DNA of 64,000 nucleotides from Ghiorsea bivora. Lineage in GTDB: Bacteria > Pseudomonadota > Zetaproteobacteria > Mariprofundales > Mariprofundaceae. Position numbers and translations under genes: made by a program. The DNA lies in NCBI RefSeq assembly GCF_000744415.1, contig NZ_JQLW01000012.1:23501-87500 (forward strand), read 5' to 3'. Shown piece by piece: positions 8,066-16,682 of the stretch; the stretch's first letter is position 1; each line of letters opens with the position of its first letter. The notes under the pieces are model-generated. The model was not told where the DNA came from, ran no database searches, and worked only from the letters and a program-made list of their open reading frames with translations.

Positions 8066-9481
8066 GTGAGCGATGCAATAAAAAAGGTCTTTGACCTTAT
8101 TGAAGAAAATGACTGCGAATTTGTGGATGTACGTTTTACGGACACCAAAGGTAAATGGCAGCATGTAACATTCCCTATTCATGAGTTAAGTGAAGATAGT
8201 TTTGAAGATGGGTTTGCTTTTGATGGCTCTTCGATTGAAGGCTGGTGTGACATTAACAACTCCGATATGTCCTTGATTCCTGACCCTGAAAGTGCACGTA
8301 TTGATCCTTTTTTTGAAGCTTCCACATTGGTGTTAGTATCACAAGTGATTGACCCAATTAGTGGTAAAGATTACAACCGTTGCCCACGCCAAGTGGCACA
8401 ACGCGCACTTAAATATATCAATTCAGCGGGCATTGCCGACACTGTTTATTTTGGCCCTGAGCTAGAGTTCTTCGTTTTTGATGGCATGCGCTACAGCAAC
8501 GAAATGGGTTCTTGCGGATACACAATTGATTCTGAAGAAGCTGCTTGGAATTCAAATGTAAGTTATGAAGGTGGTAATACTGGTCATAGACCTAAAGTGA
8601 AAGGCGGTTACTTCCCAGTACCACCAGTGGATACACTTCACGAAATGCGTAATGACATGTCTTTGGTTATGACTGATGTGGGTATCCACATGGAATGTCA
8701 TCACCATGAAGTAGCAACTGCAGGTCAATGTGAATTGGCAATGCGTTTTGGTGAGTTGGTTGAGCAAGCGGATAAAGCACAATGGTATAAATATGTGGTT
8801 CACAATGTTGCGGATGCACATGGTAAAACAGCTACATTCATGCCTAAACCAATCTTTAACGACAACGGTACTGCGATGCATGTACATCAGTCGATTTGGA
8901 AAGATGGTAAAAACTTGTTTGCAGGTGATAAATACGCCAACCTTTCACAAGAAGCATTGTGGTATATCGGTGGTATCATTAAACATGCACGTGCATTGAA
9001 TGCATTCACGAACGCATCTACCAACTCTTACAAACGTTTGGTTCCAGGTTTTGAAGCGCCAGTCATGCTTGCTTATTCAAACCGTAACCGCTCTGCATCG
9101 ATTCGTATTCCTGTGGTCAACTCTGACCCAGCACGTCGTATTGAAGTACGTTTCCCCGATTGTTCTGCAAACCCATATTTGGCATTCACAGCGATGTTGA
9201 TGGCTGGTCTTGATGGCATTGCCAATAAAATGGATCCAGGTGAAGCAGCAGATAAAAACTTGTATGACTTGCCTCCTGAAGAAGCACTTAAAATTCCAAC
9301 TGTTTGCTCTAGCTTAGACCAAGCATTGGATGCATTGGATGCAGACCGTGACTTCTTGAAAGTAGGCGGTGTGATGGATGATGATATGATTGATGCTTAC
9401 ATCGAAATGAAAATGGAAGATGTAACACAACTTCGTATGCGTCCGCATCCTATCGAAATGGAATTGTACTACTCAGTATAA
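8066..9481 (+). CDS. glnA: Glutamine synthetase type I
   Basis: GlnA makes glutamine from glutamate, ammonia and ATP as a dodecamer. The 471-residue protein shows [20 protein letters not shown], the MHVHQS glutamate-site motif, NRSASIRIP and the adenylylation site NLYDLPPEE with tyrosine ~400. This marks the beta subtype controlled by GlnE, which is the next gene. The start is GTG 8066 after AAGGAGAGAG; an ATG two bases earlier runs straight into a stop. No sigma54 -24/-12 site is apparent in the 118-base upstream gap, so NtrC control is not supported here. Confidence 0.98.
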   Translation: MSDAIKKVFDLIEENDCEFVDVRFTDTKGKWQHVTFPIHELSEDSFEDGFAFDGSSIEGWCDINNSDMSLIPDPESARIDPFFEASTLVLVSQVIDPISGKDYNRCPRQVAQRALKYINSAGIADTVYFGPELEFFVFDGMRYSNEMGSCGYTIDSEEAAWNSNVSYEGGNTGHRPKVKGGYFPVPPVDTLHEMRNDMSLVMTDVGIHMECHHHEVATAGQCELAMRFGELVEQADKAQWYKYVVHNVADAHGKTATFMPKPIFNDNGTAMHVHQSIWKDGKNLFAGDKYANLSQEALWYIGGIIKHARALNAFTNASTNSYKRLVPGFEAPVMLAYSNRNRSASIRIPVVNSDPARRIEVRFPDCSANPYLAFTAMLMAGLDGIANKMDPGEAADKNLYDLPPEEALKIPTVCSSLDQALDALDADRDFLKVGGVMDDDMIDAYIEMKMEDVTQLRMRPHPIEMELYYSV

Positions 9482-9526
9482 GTTTATTTCAGCTTAGGTT
9501 GTTTGAAATACAAAAGCTATTACAAA

Positions 9527-9555
9527 AAGTCGTCACGTAAGTGGCGGCTTTTTTT
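9527..9555 (+). terminator. Intrinsic terminator after glnA
   Basis: AAGTCGTCAC (9527-9536) pairs with GTGGCGGCTT (9541-9550), with two G-U pairs, around GTAA and runs into seven T residues. It separates glnA from glnE. Confidence 0.85.
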
Positions 9556-9577
9556 GTGCTTTGAAGTGGCGTAGGTT

Positions 9578-12304
9578 ATGCCTATGAACCTGCCTTATGC
9601 TGATGATATACCGAAAGGTTTGCACAAATCTGCCGAGCTGCTGCTGAAGCATTCTTCGTTGTTTGCCGCATTGTTGCGTGATGTTTCACCTGAAGTATGT
9701 GCCAAGCTTTTTAAGCCTAAAAAAACTGCGCTTCTACCTGAAGTTGCTGAGGTTTGGTTTCCTGAGATTGATTCAAATGATGTTGATGTATGTATGCAGC
9801 ATTTACGCCATTTAAAACAACAGGCTATGCGCCATATTGTTTGGTGGGAGCTGGGTTTACATGGTGATATTGAAACGTCTTACCGAAGTATTTCAGATAC
9901 AGCATCAGCGCTACTTTGCCAAGCTGTAGTCATGGCAAAAAGGTTGGTTGCACCAAGGTTTGGCCAACTGGAAGACTTTTCATTTTGTGTGATTGGTTTG
10001 GGTAAATTGGGTGGAAGAGAGCTGAATTTAGGTTCTGATGTTGACCTGCTTTTTATTTGGCAAGGTGAAGGTGATACACAAGGCGGTCGGAAATCAATTC
10101 CTGCCAAAGAATATTATAATCATTTTTCGCGGATGCTGATTCGTTTAATGGATGAGATTACCGCTGATGGTTTGGTTTGGCCTGTAGATATGCGCTTGCG
10201 CCCGGGTGGGGATGGTTCGCCGATTTGTTTAAACCTAGATGCTACCATGTCTCACTACTTGGAATATGGTCAGACTTGGGAAAGGGCGATGTTGATTAAA
10301 GCACGCCCTGTAGCAGGTGACTTGTTTTTGGGTGAGTCTTTTATTGCTGCAGTATCACCTTTTGTTTATCGACGTTACCTTGATTATAGCAGCGTGGCAG
10401 CACTTGCTGATATGAAACGGCGTATTGATGCGCAAACAGGCTCTATTGAAATTAAAGCAGGGTTTGATGTAAAAAAGGGAACAGGTGGTATTCGGGAAAT
10501 TGAATTTGTTATTCAGTCTTTACAGTTGATTCATGGTGGCCGCCATCCAGATCTAAGAAAACATGAAGGAAAAAGTGCGCTGGATGTTTTGGTCGAGCAT
10601 GGGTATTTGCCCAAAGAAGAAGCGGAGCAATTGTTTGATGCTTACTTGTTTTGGCGAAGAATCGAGCATGCAATTCAAGCAAGGAAGGGTGAGCAAACCC
10701 AACTTCTTCCTGAGGGTTATGAAACGTATTTTCAGCAAGTGTTGGGCTTAGAAAATGCGCAGGAGGCAATGCAAAAGACGAGTGAATGGGTTTCTTTTGT
10801 GTTTCACGAACGCGTGCTTCCGCTGTCAGGTGAGGAAGAATGTAACCAAGAAAATTGGTTGGATGGGCGTTGTTTGGATGAGATTGAGGACTTATCCGAT
10901 GTGGATAAAAAGCGAATATATCAAGCACTTTCGCAAATAGATAAACAACTTTTACGAGGTGTATTGCCTGAGCGAAGCCGACAACAAGTTGAATCCATTT
11001 TATGTATTGCTATGCCACGCTGGATGAAGAAGAAACGTGGGGTTGATGCTGTTCAAGCTTTTGCTGATTTGTTACATGCAATTTCAGGTCGAGCAACTTG
11101 GCTGGATTTATTAGCAACACATCGGGGCACCTTGGATTGGTTGGTTGATATATTATCTGCCAGTAAATACTTATCCTCGCAAATCATCAACAACCCATCG
11201 TGGTTAGAATGGCCATTAGAAAATGAGAATGGTACGTCTGAAAATCAACGTTTATGCACAACGATTGATGCATTGGATGGTTGTGATGAAGAAAGCTTTC
11301 TTCGAGACTTAGGCAGGACAGTGGATCAAGCTAGGTTACAATGTGCACTGCATATTCATGCTGATAGAGAAGACCCATTGGTGATTGGTGGCTGGCTTGC
11401 AGATGTTGCTGATCGTGTGACCCAAGCATGTTTACGCTCCAGCTTGCAGCAGCTTCAGTTGCCCCAAGATTTTCAGTTTGTGGCATTGGCATTGGGCAAA
11501 CATGGAAGCCGTGAAATGGGTTTGGTCTCAGATTTGGATATGGTATTTGTGTTGGTGGAAGACCCTGATAAAGAAATACATGGACGAACAAGCAGAGAAT
11601 GGGCACAACGTTTGGGTCGACGTATGATTCGTCAAATTACAGGCATGCCACCTTTTGGTGCGGGTTATGAGTTTGATGCGCGTTTGCGTCCATCAGGGAA
11701 TAGTGGTGTGTTGGTTGTGACATTGGGGAGTTTTACCGACTACCAATGGCATGAAGCTCAAACTTGGGAGCACCAAGTTCTGTGTCGTGCTAGGGCTGTG
11801 ACAGGTTCAAGTTATGCACGCAAGCAGGTGATGAAAGTTGTCTCGGATATCATTAAGCAGCCCCGTGATATGAAAGTTTTAGCACAAGATATTTTAACCA
11901 TGCGCAAGAAAATGCTAAAGCATTTAAGTAGTAAAGAAGCTGACACCATTAACCTTAAGCAGGATAAAGGTGGCTTGATTGATATAGAGTTTATTGCACA
12001 GTTCTTACGATTAATGTTTGGCGGCAATGAAGAAGGTACAGTTGCAACTTTAGAAAAAGGTGTTTCGAAGGCGCCGCTTAAGTGGCAAATGCATACTAAA
12101 AAAATGGCACAAATCTATGTTGAGTATAGAGAACTTGAAAATATTTTACGTGTGGAGATGTGGGCATCTATAGGTGAGCTTCCTACTGATGAGAACAGTG
12201 CTGAATGGGTATGTTTACAGCAGCGAGCCAAGATTACATCCCCAAAAGTTTTGCAAGAAGTTATGTCGGAAGTGCATTGTATGTTTCTAGAAATCTTAGC
12301 GTAA
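9578..12304 (+). CDS. glnE: Bifunctional glutamine synthetase adenylyltransferase / adenylyl-removing enzyme
   Basis: GlnE attaches AMP to, and phosphorolytically removes it from, the regulatory tyrosine of GlnA in response to PII and glutamine. The 908-residue protein has two nucleotidyltransferase domains: GLGKLGGRELNLGSDVDLLF near residue 143 (removing half) and ALGKHGSREMGLVSDLDMVF near residue 638 (adenylylating half). Each is followed by the conserved DMRLRPGG / DARLRPSG and GIREIEF / GLIDIEF segments. It lies 96 bases after glnA beyond a terminator, so it may have its own promoter. Two ATG codons (9578, 9584) are possible starts. Confidence 0.97.
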   Translation: MPMNLPYADDIPKGLHKSAELLLKHSSLFAALLRDVSPEVCAKLFKPKKTALLPEVAEVWFPEIDSNDVDVCMQHLRHLKQQAMRHIVWWELGLHGDIETSYRSISDTASALLCQAVVMAKRLVAPRFGQLEDFSFCVIGLGKLGGRELNLGSDVDLLFIWQGEGDTQGGRKSIPAKEYYNHFSRMLIRLMDEITADGLVWPVDMRLRPGGDGSPICLNLDATMSHYLEYGQTWERAMLIKARPVAGDLFLGESFIAAVSPFVYRRYLDYSSVAALADMKRRIDAQTGSIEIKAGFDVKKGTGGIREIEFVIQSLQLIHGGRHPDLRKHEGKSALDVLVEHGYLPKEEAEQLFDAYLFWRRIEHAIQARKGEQTQLLPEGYETYFQQVLGLENAQEAMQKTSEWVSFVFHERVLPLSGEEECNQENWLDGRCLDEIEDLSDVDKKRIYQALSQIDKQLLRGVLPERSRQQVESILCIAMPRWMKKKRGVDAVQAFADLLHAISGRATWLDLLATHRGTLDWLVDILSASKYLSSQIINNPSWLEWPLENENGTSENQRLCTTIDALDGCDEESFLRDLGRTVDQARLQCALHIHADREDPLVIGGWLADVADRVTQACLRSSLQQLQLPQDFQFVALALGKHGSREMGLVSDLDMVFVLVEDPDKEIHGRTSREWAQRLGRRMIRQITGMPPFGAGYEFDARLRPSGNSGVLVVTLGSFTDYQWHEAQTWEHQVLCRARAVTGSSYARKQVMKVVSDIIKQPRDMKVLAQDILTMRKKMLKHLSSKEADTINLKQDKGGLIDIEFIAQFLRLMFGGNEEGTVATLEKGVSKAPLKWQMHTKKMAQIYVEYRELENILRVEMWASIGELPTDENSAEWVCLQQRAKITSPKVLQEVMSEVHCMFLEILA

Positions 12305-12431
12305 ATAGTGTTATGCTCAACTTTTTAGTGTAAGTATGTAGAACTTGATGCAGCGTAATAGTCATGCATATGCTAGTCTTTTGCGCTTGGGAAGTTAGGT
12401 TTGTGGCAGAAGAAAGTAGGAGTTGGTTTTT

Positions 12432-12815
12432 ATGAAAAGATTGTTTGGGTCTATTGTGCTGAGTTTGGTCGGGTTGGCGATATTTATTCTAGTGAGTATT
12501 TTTAGTAGAGCCGCTGTTGGACAATTTATTGTTGATGAAAATGCGCGTGCAGTATTATTCCCCGTACTTTTTATTTTTGCGGTGCTAGTTGGTTCTTTGC
12601 CTTGGATTTTTGCTGCACACTTAACATCTGAAGAGTCTTGGAAACAAGCCACCAAACTACTTTATTTCTTGCCTGTTTACTTTGCTGCACCATCATTCAT
12701 TTTGCCAGCAGTTTCATTTGCTATCATTTTTGTGCTAGCGCGTTTGCATTATATGAAACGAGAAAATGTTCCCTATCGTATGGAAGTGAATCATGATGAG
12801 AAGGGTGAAGCTTAA
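12432..12815 (+). CDS. Small membrane protein of unknown function
   Basis: I do not recognise this family. From ATG 12432, which has AGGAG 9 bases upstream, the protein is 127 residues with about three hydrophobic helices (IVLSLVGLAIFILVSIF; VLFPVLFIFAVLVGSLPWIF; a long one from LLYFLPVYF to FAIIFVL), a basic bend (LHYMKRENVPYRM) and an acidic tail ending DEKGEA. The gene stands alone between glnE and a strong bidirectional terminator. Its stop codon lies inside a 19-base near-copy of the 3' end of ychF. No function is proposed. Confidence 0.7.
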   Translation: MKRLFGSIVLSLVGLAIFILVSIFSRAAVGQFIVDENARAVLFPVLFIFAVLVGSLPWIFAAHLTSEESWKQATKLLYFLPVYFAAPSFILPAVSFAIIFVLARLHYMKRENVPYRMEVNHDEKGEA

Positions 12816-12830
12816 ACGTTAAAGCGGAAG
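12812..12830. repeat. Direct repeat, near-copy of ychF 3' end (left copy)
   Basis: TTAAACGTTAAA followed by CGGAAG, 18 of 19 identical to 13666-13684, where it encodes the FRFNV end and stop of YchF. The two copies are in the same orientation, 854 bases apart, and bracket the outer-membrane protein gene. Confidence 0.6.
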
Positions 12831-12837
12831 AGTAAGA

Positions 12838-12866
12838 AAAAAGCCTAGGTTTTGCCTAGGCTTTTT
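12838..12866. terminator. Bidirectional intrinsic terminator
   Basis: A perfect 12-bp stem, AAAAAGCCTAGG (12838-12849) and CCTAGGCTTTTT (12855-12866), with a TTTTG loop. A- and T-runs on either side let it serve both the plus-strand membrane protein gene and the minus-strand beta-barrel gene. Confidence 0.9.
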
Positions 12867-12922
12867 GTAGTTTTTCTCATGCTAACGGGAAGTCAGCAAT
12901 AAAAAGTTTCAAATAAAAAAGA

Positions 12923-13464
12923 TTAAAACTTAACTACTGCACTGATGCCAAAGGCTGTAGCACTCGCAGGATTGGTTCCACTATCGAGATCACCAAAATC
13001 TTCGTATTGCGCGCGTACTGCATATTTTTGGTTGATATTATACTCACCACCAAGTGCGTAATACAAAGATGTTTTGCTGTCACTAGCGCTAACACCAAAA
13101 TTACTCGTGATATCTACTTTATTACTTGCAAACCCAATTTTTCCGAGTAAAGACATTTGCTCACTGATTGGATAGCTACCAACCACTGCAGCAGTGAGCG
13201 ATGATACGCTTGCTGTTGCTGAAGCTCCGGTCGTAGCATCGATAAGTGTTGAGTCTCCAAAGATGTGATAGCTAAGTTCCGCTGCTAATGTGGGTGAAAA
13301 GCTATAACCAAGCCCGAAGTCAAATTTACCTGGGTTTGGAAAACCACCTGTATTTTTATAGGTTGCAGAGCTTAAGCCTACAGTTGAGTAAGCAGTGTTG
13401 TCAGCGGCAAATGCCGATGTTGTTAGCGCTGCAGATAAGGCAGCAATTGCGATTATTTTTTCAT
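12923..13464 (-). pseudogene. Outer-membrane beta-barrel protein with a frameshift after the start codon
   Basis: The frame encodes a ~180-residue small porin-like barrel with aromatic-alternating strands and a terminal phenylalanine (GISAVVKF) suited to BAM insertion. Upstream it contains a textbook signal peptide tail (IIAIAALSAALTTSAFA, then ADN). The only good start, ATG 13464-13462, reads ATG AAA AAA TAA and is one base out of frame. A seventh A in the six-A run (plus-strand T run 13456-13461) would give MKKIIAIAALSAAL and a complete gene. No in-frame ATG/GTG/TTG occurs before residue ~90. A minus-strand TATAAT lies at 13488-13483 and an eight-base C tract further upstream. Sequencing error, phase variation and decay all fit. 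Confidence 0.75.
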
Positions 13465-13529
13465 GTTATGAATCCCCCGAGGATTATATTTCTTATTTAG
13501 AATCAATAAGTTGGGTGTCATTTTAGGTA

Positions 13530-13537
13530 GGGGGGGG
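13530..13537. repeat. Eight-base G/C homopolymer upstream of the beta-barrel gene
   Basis: Eight consecutive G on the plus strand (C on the coding strand), 66-73 bases upstream of the barrel gene ATG and about 42-49 bases upstream of its TATAAT. Such tracts are classical phase-variation substrates when close to promoters; here the function is inferred. Confidence 0.6.
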
Positions 13538-13621
13538 TAGTGTCAAGATGTATATTTACGGTGTGCGTTTATAGCCCAGTGGATTGCTATGGTTTTAAAT
13601 TTCTACCTCAGCTTGCCTCAT

Positions 13622-13663
13622 CCATTCATGGTGTCATTAGTGAGGGATGTAAATCCATGAATG
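13622..13663. repeat. Inverted repeat in the gap beside ychF
   Basis: CATTCATGG (13623-13631) and CCATGAATG (13655-13663) form a perfect 9-bp inverted repeat with a 23-base spacer, just beyond the ychF stop codon. It could be a weak ychF terminator, although no T-run follows. Confidence 0.5.
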
Positions 13664-13665
13664 TT

Positions 13666-13684
13666 TTAAACGTTAAAACGGAAG
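13666..13684. repeat. Direct repeat at the 3' end of ychF (right copy)
   Basis: This is the ychF end itself (FRFNV and stop). It matches 12812-12830 at 18 of 19 bases. Confidence 0.6.
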
Positions 13685-14763
13685 TGGAGGATATCACCGT
13701 CTTTGACGATGTATTCCTTGCCCTCTAAGCGCATTTTACCGGCTTCTTTACACTTGGCTTCACCACCAAGGTTGACGAAATCATCATAAGCAATGACTTC
13801 TGCGCGGATAAACCCTTTTTCAAAGTCAGTGTGAATCACACCCGCCGCTTGTGGTGCTGTATCACCCTCATGAATCGTCCAAGCGCGTACTTCTTTCACA
13901 CCTGCAGTGAAATAGGTGGCAAGCTTGAGTAGTTTGAATGCTGTGCGAATCACAGTGTTTAAACCTGGTTCGGTTAACCCCAAATCAGATAAAAATTCCA
14001 TTTTATCTTCTTCGTCCATCTCCACCAATTCAGACTCAATTTGTGCGGATACAACAGCGACTTCAGCATTCTCTGCTTTGGCAAATTCGCGTACTTGTTC
14101 AACATAGGCGTTACCATCAGGAAGTGAACCATCATCCACATTGGCAACATACAAAACAGGTTTTGCAGTCAGTAGGTTCAAAGGTTCGATAATTTCCATG
14201 ACTGAATCAGCATGTTGTTGGCGGCGGACAGTGGTGCCATTTTCCAGTTCAGCAAGAACGGCTTTCATGGCAGCCATTGCATTTTCAGCATCTTTATTGC
14301 CACCAGAGCGGGCAAGTTTTTGTTGGCGCTCCATGGCTTTTTCTAGGCTTTCCATATCTTTAAGCATAAGCTCGGTATCAATGGTTTCAATGTCAGAAAC
14401 AGGATCTACTTTATCATGGACATGCGTAACATTACTATCATCAAAGCAACGTACGACATGGGCAATCGCAGAACATTCACGAATGTTGCCGAGGAATTTA
14501 TTCCCTAAACCTTCACCACTTGCAGCCCCAGCCACAAGCCCTGCAATATCGACAAATTCAACCACGGCATGTTGTACTGCTTGTGGTTTCACAATATCAA
14601 TCAATGGCTTTAAACGTGGGTCGGGGACGGGCACTAAGCCGACATTGGGATCAATGGTACAGAATGGATAGTTGGCTGCTTCTGCGCCGCCGCCATTGAG
14701 CGCATTAAATAATGTTGATTTGCCAACATTGGGAAGTCCTACAATACCGATACTTAGTGCCAT
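13666..14763 (-). CDS. ychF: Redox-regulated ATPase YchF (Obg-like GTPase family)
   Basis: YchF is a P-loop NTPase that prefers ATP, binds ribosomes and affects stress responses. The 365-residue protein shows the G1 loop GLPNVGKSTLFNAL (residues ~8-21), the G3 equivalent DIAGLV, a central coiled-coil helical hairpin (residues ~130-200) and a C-terminal TGS-like domain with TFFTAG-type ATYFTAGVKEVRAW. It follows pth by 23 bases in rplY-pth-ychF, an order common in proteobacteria. Secure. Confidence 0.97.
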   Translation of the reverse strand: MALSIGIVGLPNVGKSTLFNALNGGGAEAANYPFCTIDPNVGLVPVPDPRLKPLIDIVKPQAVQHAVVEFVDIAGLVAGAASGEGLGNKFLGNIRECSAIAHVVRCFDDSNVTHVHDKVDPVSDIETIDTELMLKDMESLEKAMERQQKLARSGGNKDAENAMAAMKAVLAELENGTTVRRQQHADSVMEIIEPLNLLTAKPVLYVANVDDGSLPDGNAYVEQVREFAKAENAEVAVVSAQIESELVEMDEEDKMEFLSDLGLTEPGLNTVIRTAFKLLKLATYFTAGVKEVRAWTIHEGDTAPQAAGVIHTDFEKGFIRAEVIAYDDFVNLGGEAKCKEAGKMRLEGKEYIVKDGDILHFRFNV

Positions 14764-14786
14764 GATAAATCCTGTGTTATGTTCAT

Positions 14787-15359
14787 TTAGCTTTGTAATG
14801 TTTGGTGAATCTTGTTGGCTGCTTTATCACGTTCGCCTAAAATGAGCAGCGGAATTTGAGGCAATAAAGCATCAAATAAACGTAATTCGACAGCGTGGTC
14901 ACCCTCATCTGCACCACCCAATACCCAAGGGGTAATGTCGCCACTTGGGGGGCGACCAATACCAATTTTTACGCGAGTATAATCGGCATTGGGAAGGTGT
15001 TGATTCAAAGAACGCAAGCCATTGTGTCCACCATGCCCACCGCCTGATTTGATACGCAATTTACCCGATGGTAAATCTAAATCATCATAGATAACCGTGA
15101 TGTTTGAGGGTTCAATGTCATAATACTTGGCAAGGGGAGCGACAGATTCACCGCTGTTGTTCATGAATGTTTGTGGTTTGACGAGTAAAACCTTTTCACC
15201 ATTCATGGTTGTTGTAGCTGTGTCTGCCTGAAAACGAGGGGCAGAGCCAAAGCTCAACCCCTCGGTTTTTGCGAGTAAATCGAGAAAACGAAAGCCAATA
15301 TTGTGGCGTGTTTTCTCATACTTGGAGCCTGGGTTACCAAGCCCAACAAGCATTTTCAT
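14787..15359 (-). CDS. pth: Peptidyl-tRNA hydrolase
   Basis: Pth hydrolyses peptidyl-tRNA released by stalled ribosomes so that tRNA is recycled. The 190-residue protein begins MKMLVGLGNPGSKYEKTRHNIGF with the catalytic histidine in TRHNIG, and contains LVKPQTFMNNSGESV and GGHGGHNGLRS, all invariant in the family. It starts 2 bases after rplY, and the pair is likely translated from one message. Secure. Confidence 0.98.
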   Translation of the reverse strand: MKMLVGLGNPGSKYEKTRHNIGFRFLDLLAKTEGLSFGSAPRFQADTATTTMNGEKVLLVKPQTFMNNSGESVAPLAKYYDIEPSNITVIYDDLDLPSGKLRIKSGGGHGGHNGLRSLNQHLPNADYTRVKIGIGRPPSGDITPWVLGGADEGDHAVELRLFDALLPQIPLLILGERDKAANKIHQTLQS

Positions 15360-15361
15360 AT

Positions 15362-16009
15362 TTATGCTTCTTTGTCGCCTTCAGTAGATTCTGTTGTTGT
15401 TTCATCAGCAGCTTCATCAGTTGTTTCAGTTTCAGCAGCACGTTTTGGTGCGGAGATACTTAAAATAGTGAAGTTTACATCATGAACCACTTCAATACCT
15501 TCAGGAAAATCAACATCTTCAATATGTACGATTTGATCTAATTCAAATGCAGCACAGTCAATTTCAACTTGATCTGGAATTGCGTCTGCACGGCAAGTAA
15601 TTTCCAATTCATGACGAATCACTTGTAGCGCACCACCAGCTTTCACACCAGGGCAAATATCAACATTGATAGGATGAACAGGTACAGAAACAGTTACAGA
15701 ATCTTTGCCTGATACACGGAAAAAGTCCAAGTGCATAGGGGTATCATAAATGGAGTCCCATTGTGTATCTTTTAATAAAACAGTGTTTTTGCCACGTTTT
15801 CCTTTGACTTTGATTTCAAGCATTGAAGTGTAAAATGCTTCATCACGCAACATGATTTTTGCAATTTCATTGTAGTTCAACGTGATAGGTAAATCAGGTT
15901 TGTCACCACCATAAATAATGCCTGGTAATTTACCTGCGCGACGCAAGCGGCGAGTATGGGCTTTACCCAAGTCTTCGCGTAATTCTGCTTCTAAAACATA
16001 GTCAGTCAT
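15362..16009 (-). CDS. rplY: 50S ribosomal protein L25, CTC type
   Basis: L25 binds 5S rRNA. This is the long CTC/TL5 form of 215 residues: an N-terminal 5S-binding domain (LREDLGKAHTRRLRRAGKLPGIIYGG), a C-terminal beta domain (SVTVSVPVHPINVDICPGVKAGG), and an acidic, low-complexity tail rich in T and E. ATG 16009 is chosen because GGAG stands 6 bases upstream; the open frame extends four codons further to TTG 16021. In pseudomonads rplY follows prs, but here prs is 8 kb away and in the opposite orientation. Confidence 0.95.
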   Translation of the reverse strand: MTDYVLEAELREDLGKAHTRRLRRAGKLPGIIYGGDKPDLPITLNYNEIAKIMLRDEAFYTSMLEIKVKGKRGKNTVLLKDTQWDSIYDTPMHLDFFRVSGKDSVTVSVPVHPINVDICPGVKAGGALQVIRHELEITCRADAIPDQVEIDCAAFELDQIVHIEDVDFPEGIEVVHDVNFTILSISAPKRAAETETTDEAADETTTESTEGDKEA

Positions 16010-16157
16010 GTTGGACTCCAATATTATTCAATATATTCCGACGGGTTGACCCGTTACGGATTCCTCTATGCCTTGTTAATATGGCAAAAGGGCGCGCATT
16101 ATAATTCGGTTATTCTTAGGAGCAATCTTTTTGTGTTGTTGTGTGAGGGGAATTTGT

Positions 16158-16553
16158 TTATTTGGTGCAGGCTCTCAGGTGCACGTCAATTTTCATGATG
16201 TGGTTGACCAACCAGCTGGTCAGAAAATCCTTTAATTGCTGTAGTAAAGCGTCACTAATACCTTCGCGTTCTAGTTTCTGTTCAGCCTTGTGGAAAGCTG
16301 CCAAAAGTTTGGTGTGCTGGTCTTTGTTTTTTGCGGCAATAGGGCATTTGGCTTGACGCATGCATATTTCTTCATAGCAAAAATGGCTTCGGGTGTATAA
16401 GCTAAGCGCGCTCATGAAGTTTTCCACCCATTGCTGGGATGCCCCGTGTTCAATATGATCTTCTAGCTCATCGAGGTAGGCAAAGATTTGTTTGTGCTGT
16501 TTGTCGATTTCATCGTTGCCTGTTGCATATTTATCATCCCACTGAAAACCCAT
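16158..16553 (-). CDS. Bacteriohemerythrin with one substituted iron ligand
   Basis: A 131-residue single-domain hemerythrin, a four-helix bundle binding a non-heme di-iron centre for oxygen storage, sensing or delivery. Visible ligands are H20 (DKQHKQ), H57 and E61 (SHFCYEE), H80, and H118 with D123 (NHIMKID). The canonical HxxxH in the third helix reads NKDQH, so the first histidine is Asn76, removing one expected ligand. Oxygen binding may be altered. The gene stands alone, divergent from cca, in a window with c-type cytochromes. Confidence 0.9.
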   Translation of the reverse strand: MGFQWDDKYATGNDEIDKQHKQIFAYLDELEDHIEHGASQQWVENFMSALSLYTRSHFCYEEICMRQAKCPIAAKNKDQHTKLLAAFHKAEQKLEREGISDALLQQLKDFLTSWLVNHIMKIDVHLRACTK

Positions 16554-16682
16554 ACTTTACCTCTTTATAAAAAGCCACGAAAATGACATGGGAACTGTAG
16601 CGTGCCACAAACAAAGCCACAATATATTTGTGTCTGTTTGTTGGAGCTTGGTCTGAGTGCACCTTCTTGTTAGGTTTTCCCT

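Noticed and set aside
8552..8887. Antisense frames of about 110 codons inside glnA, and similar ones in glnE, ychF, rpiA and dnaX
   Set aside because: They mirror strongly coding sequence, have no ribosome sites and show no recognisable protein features.
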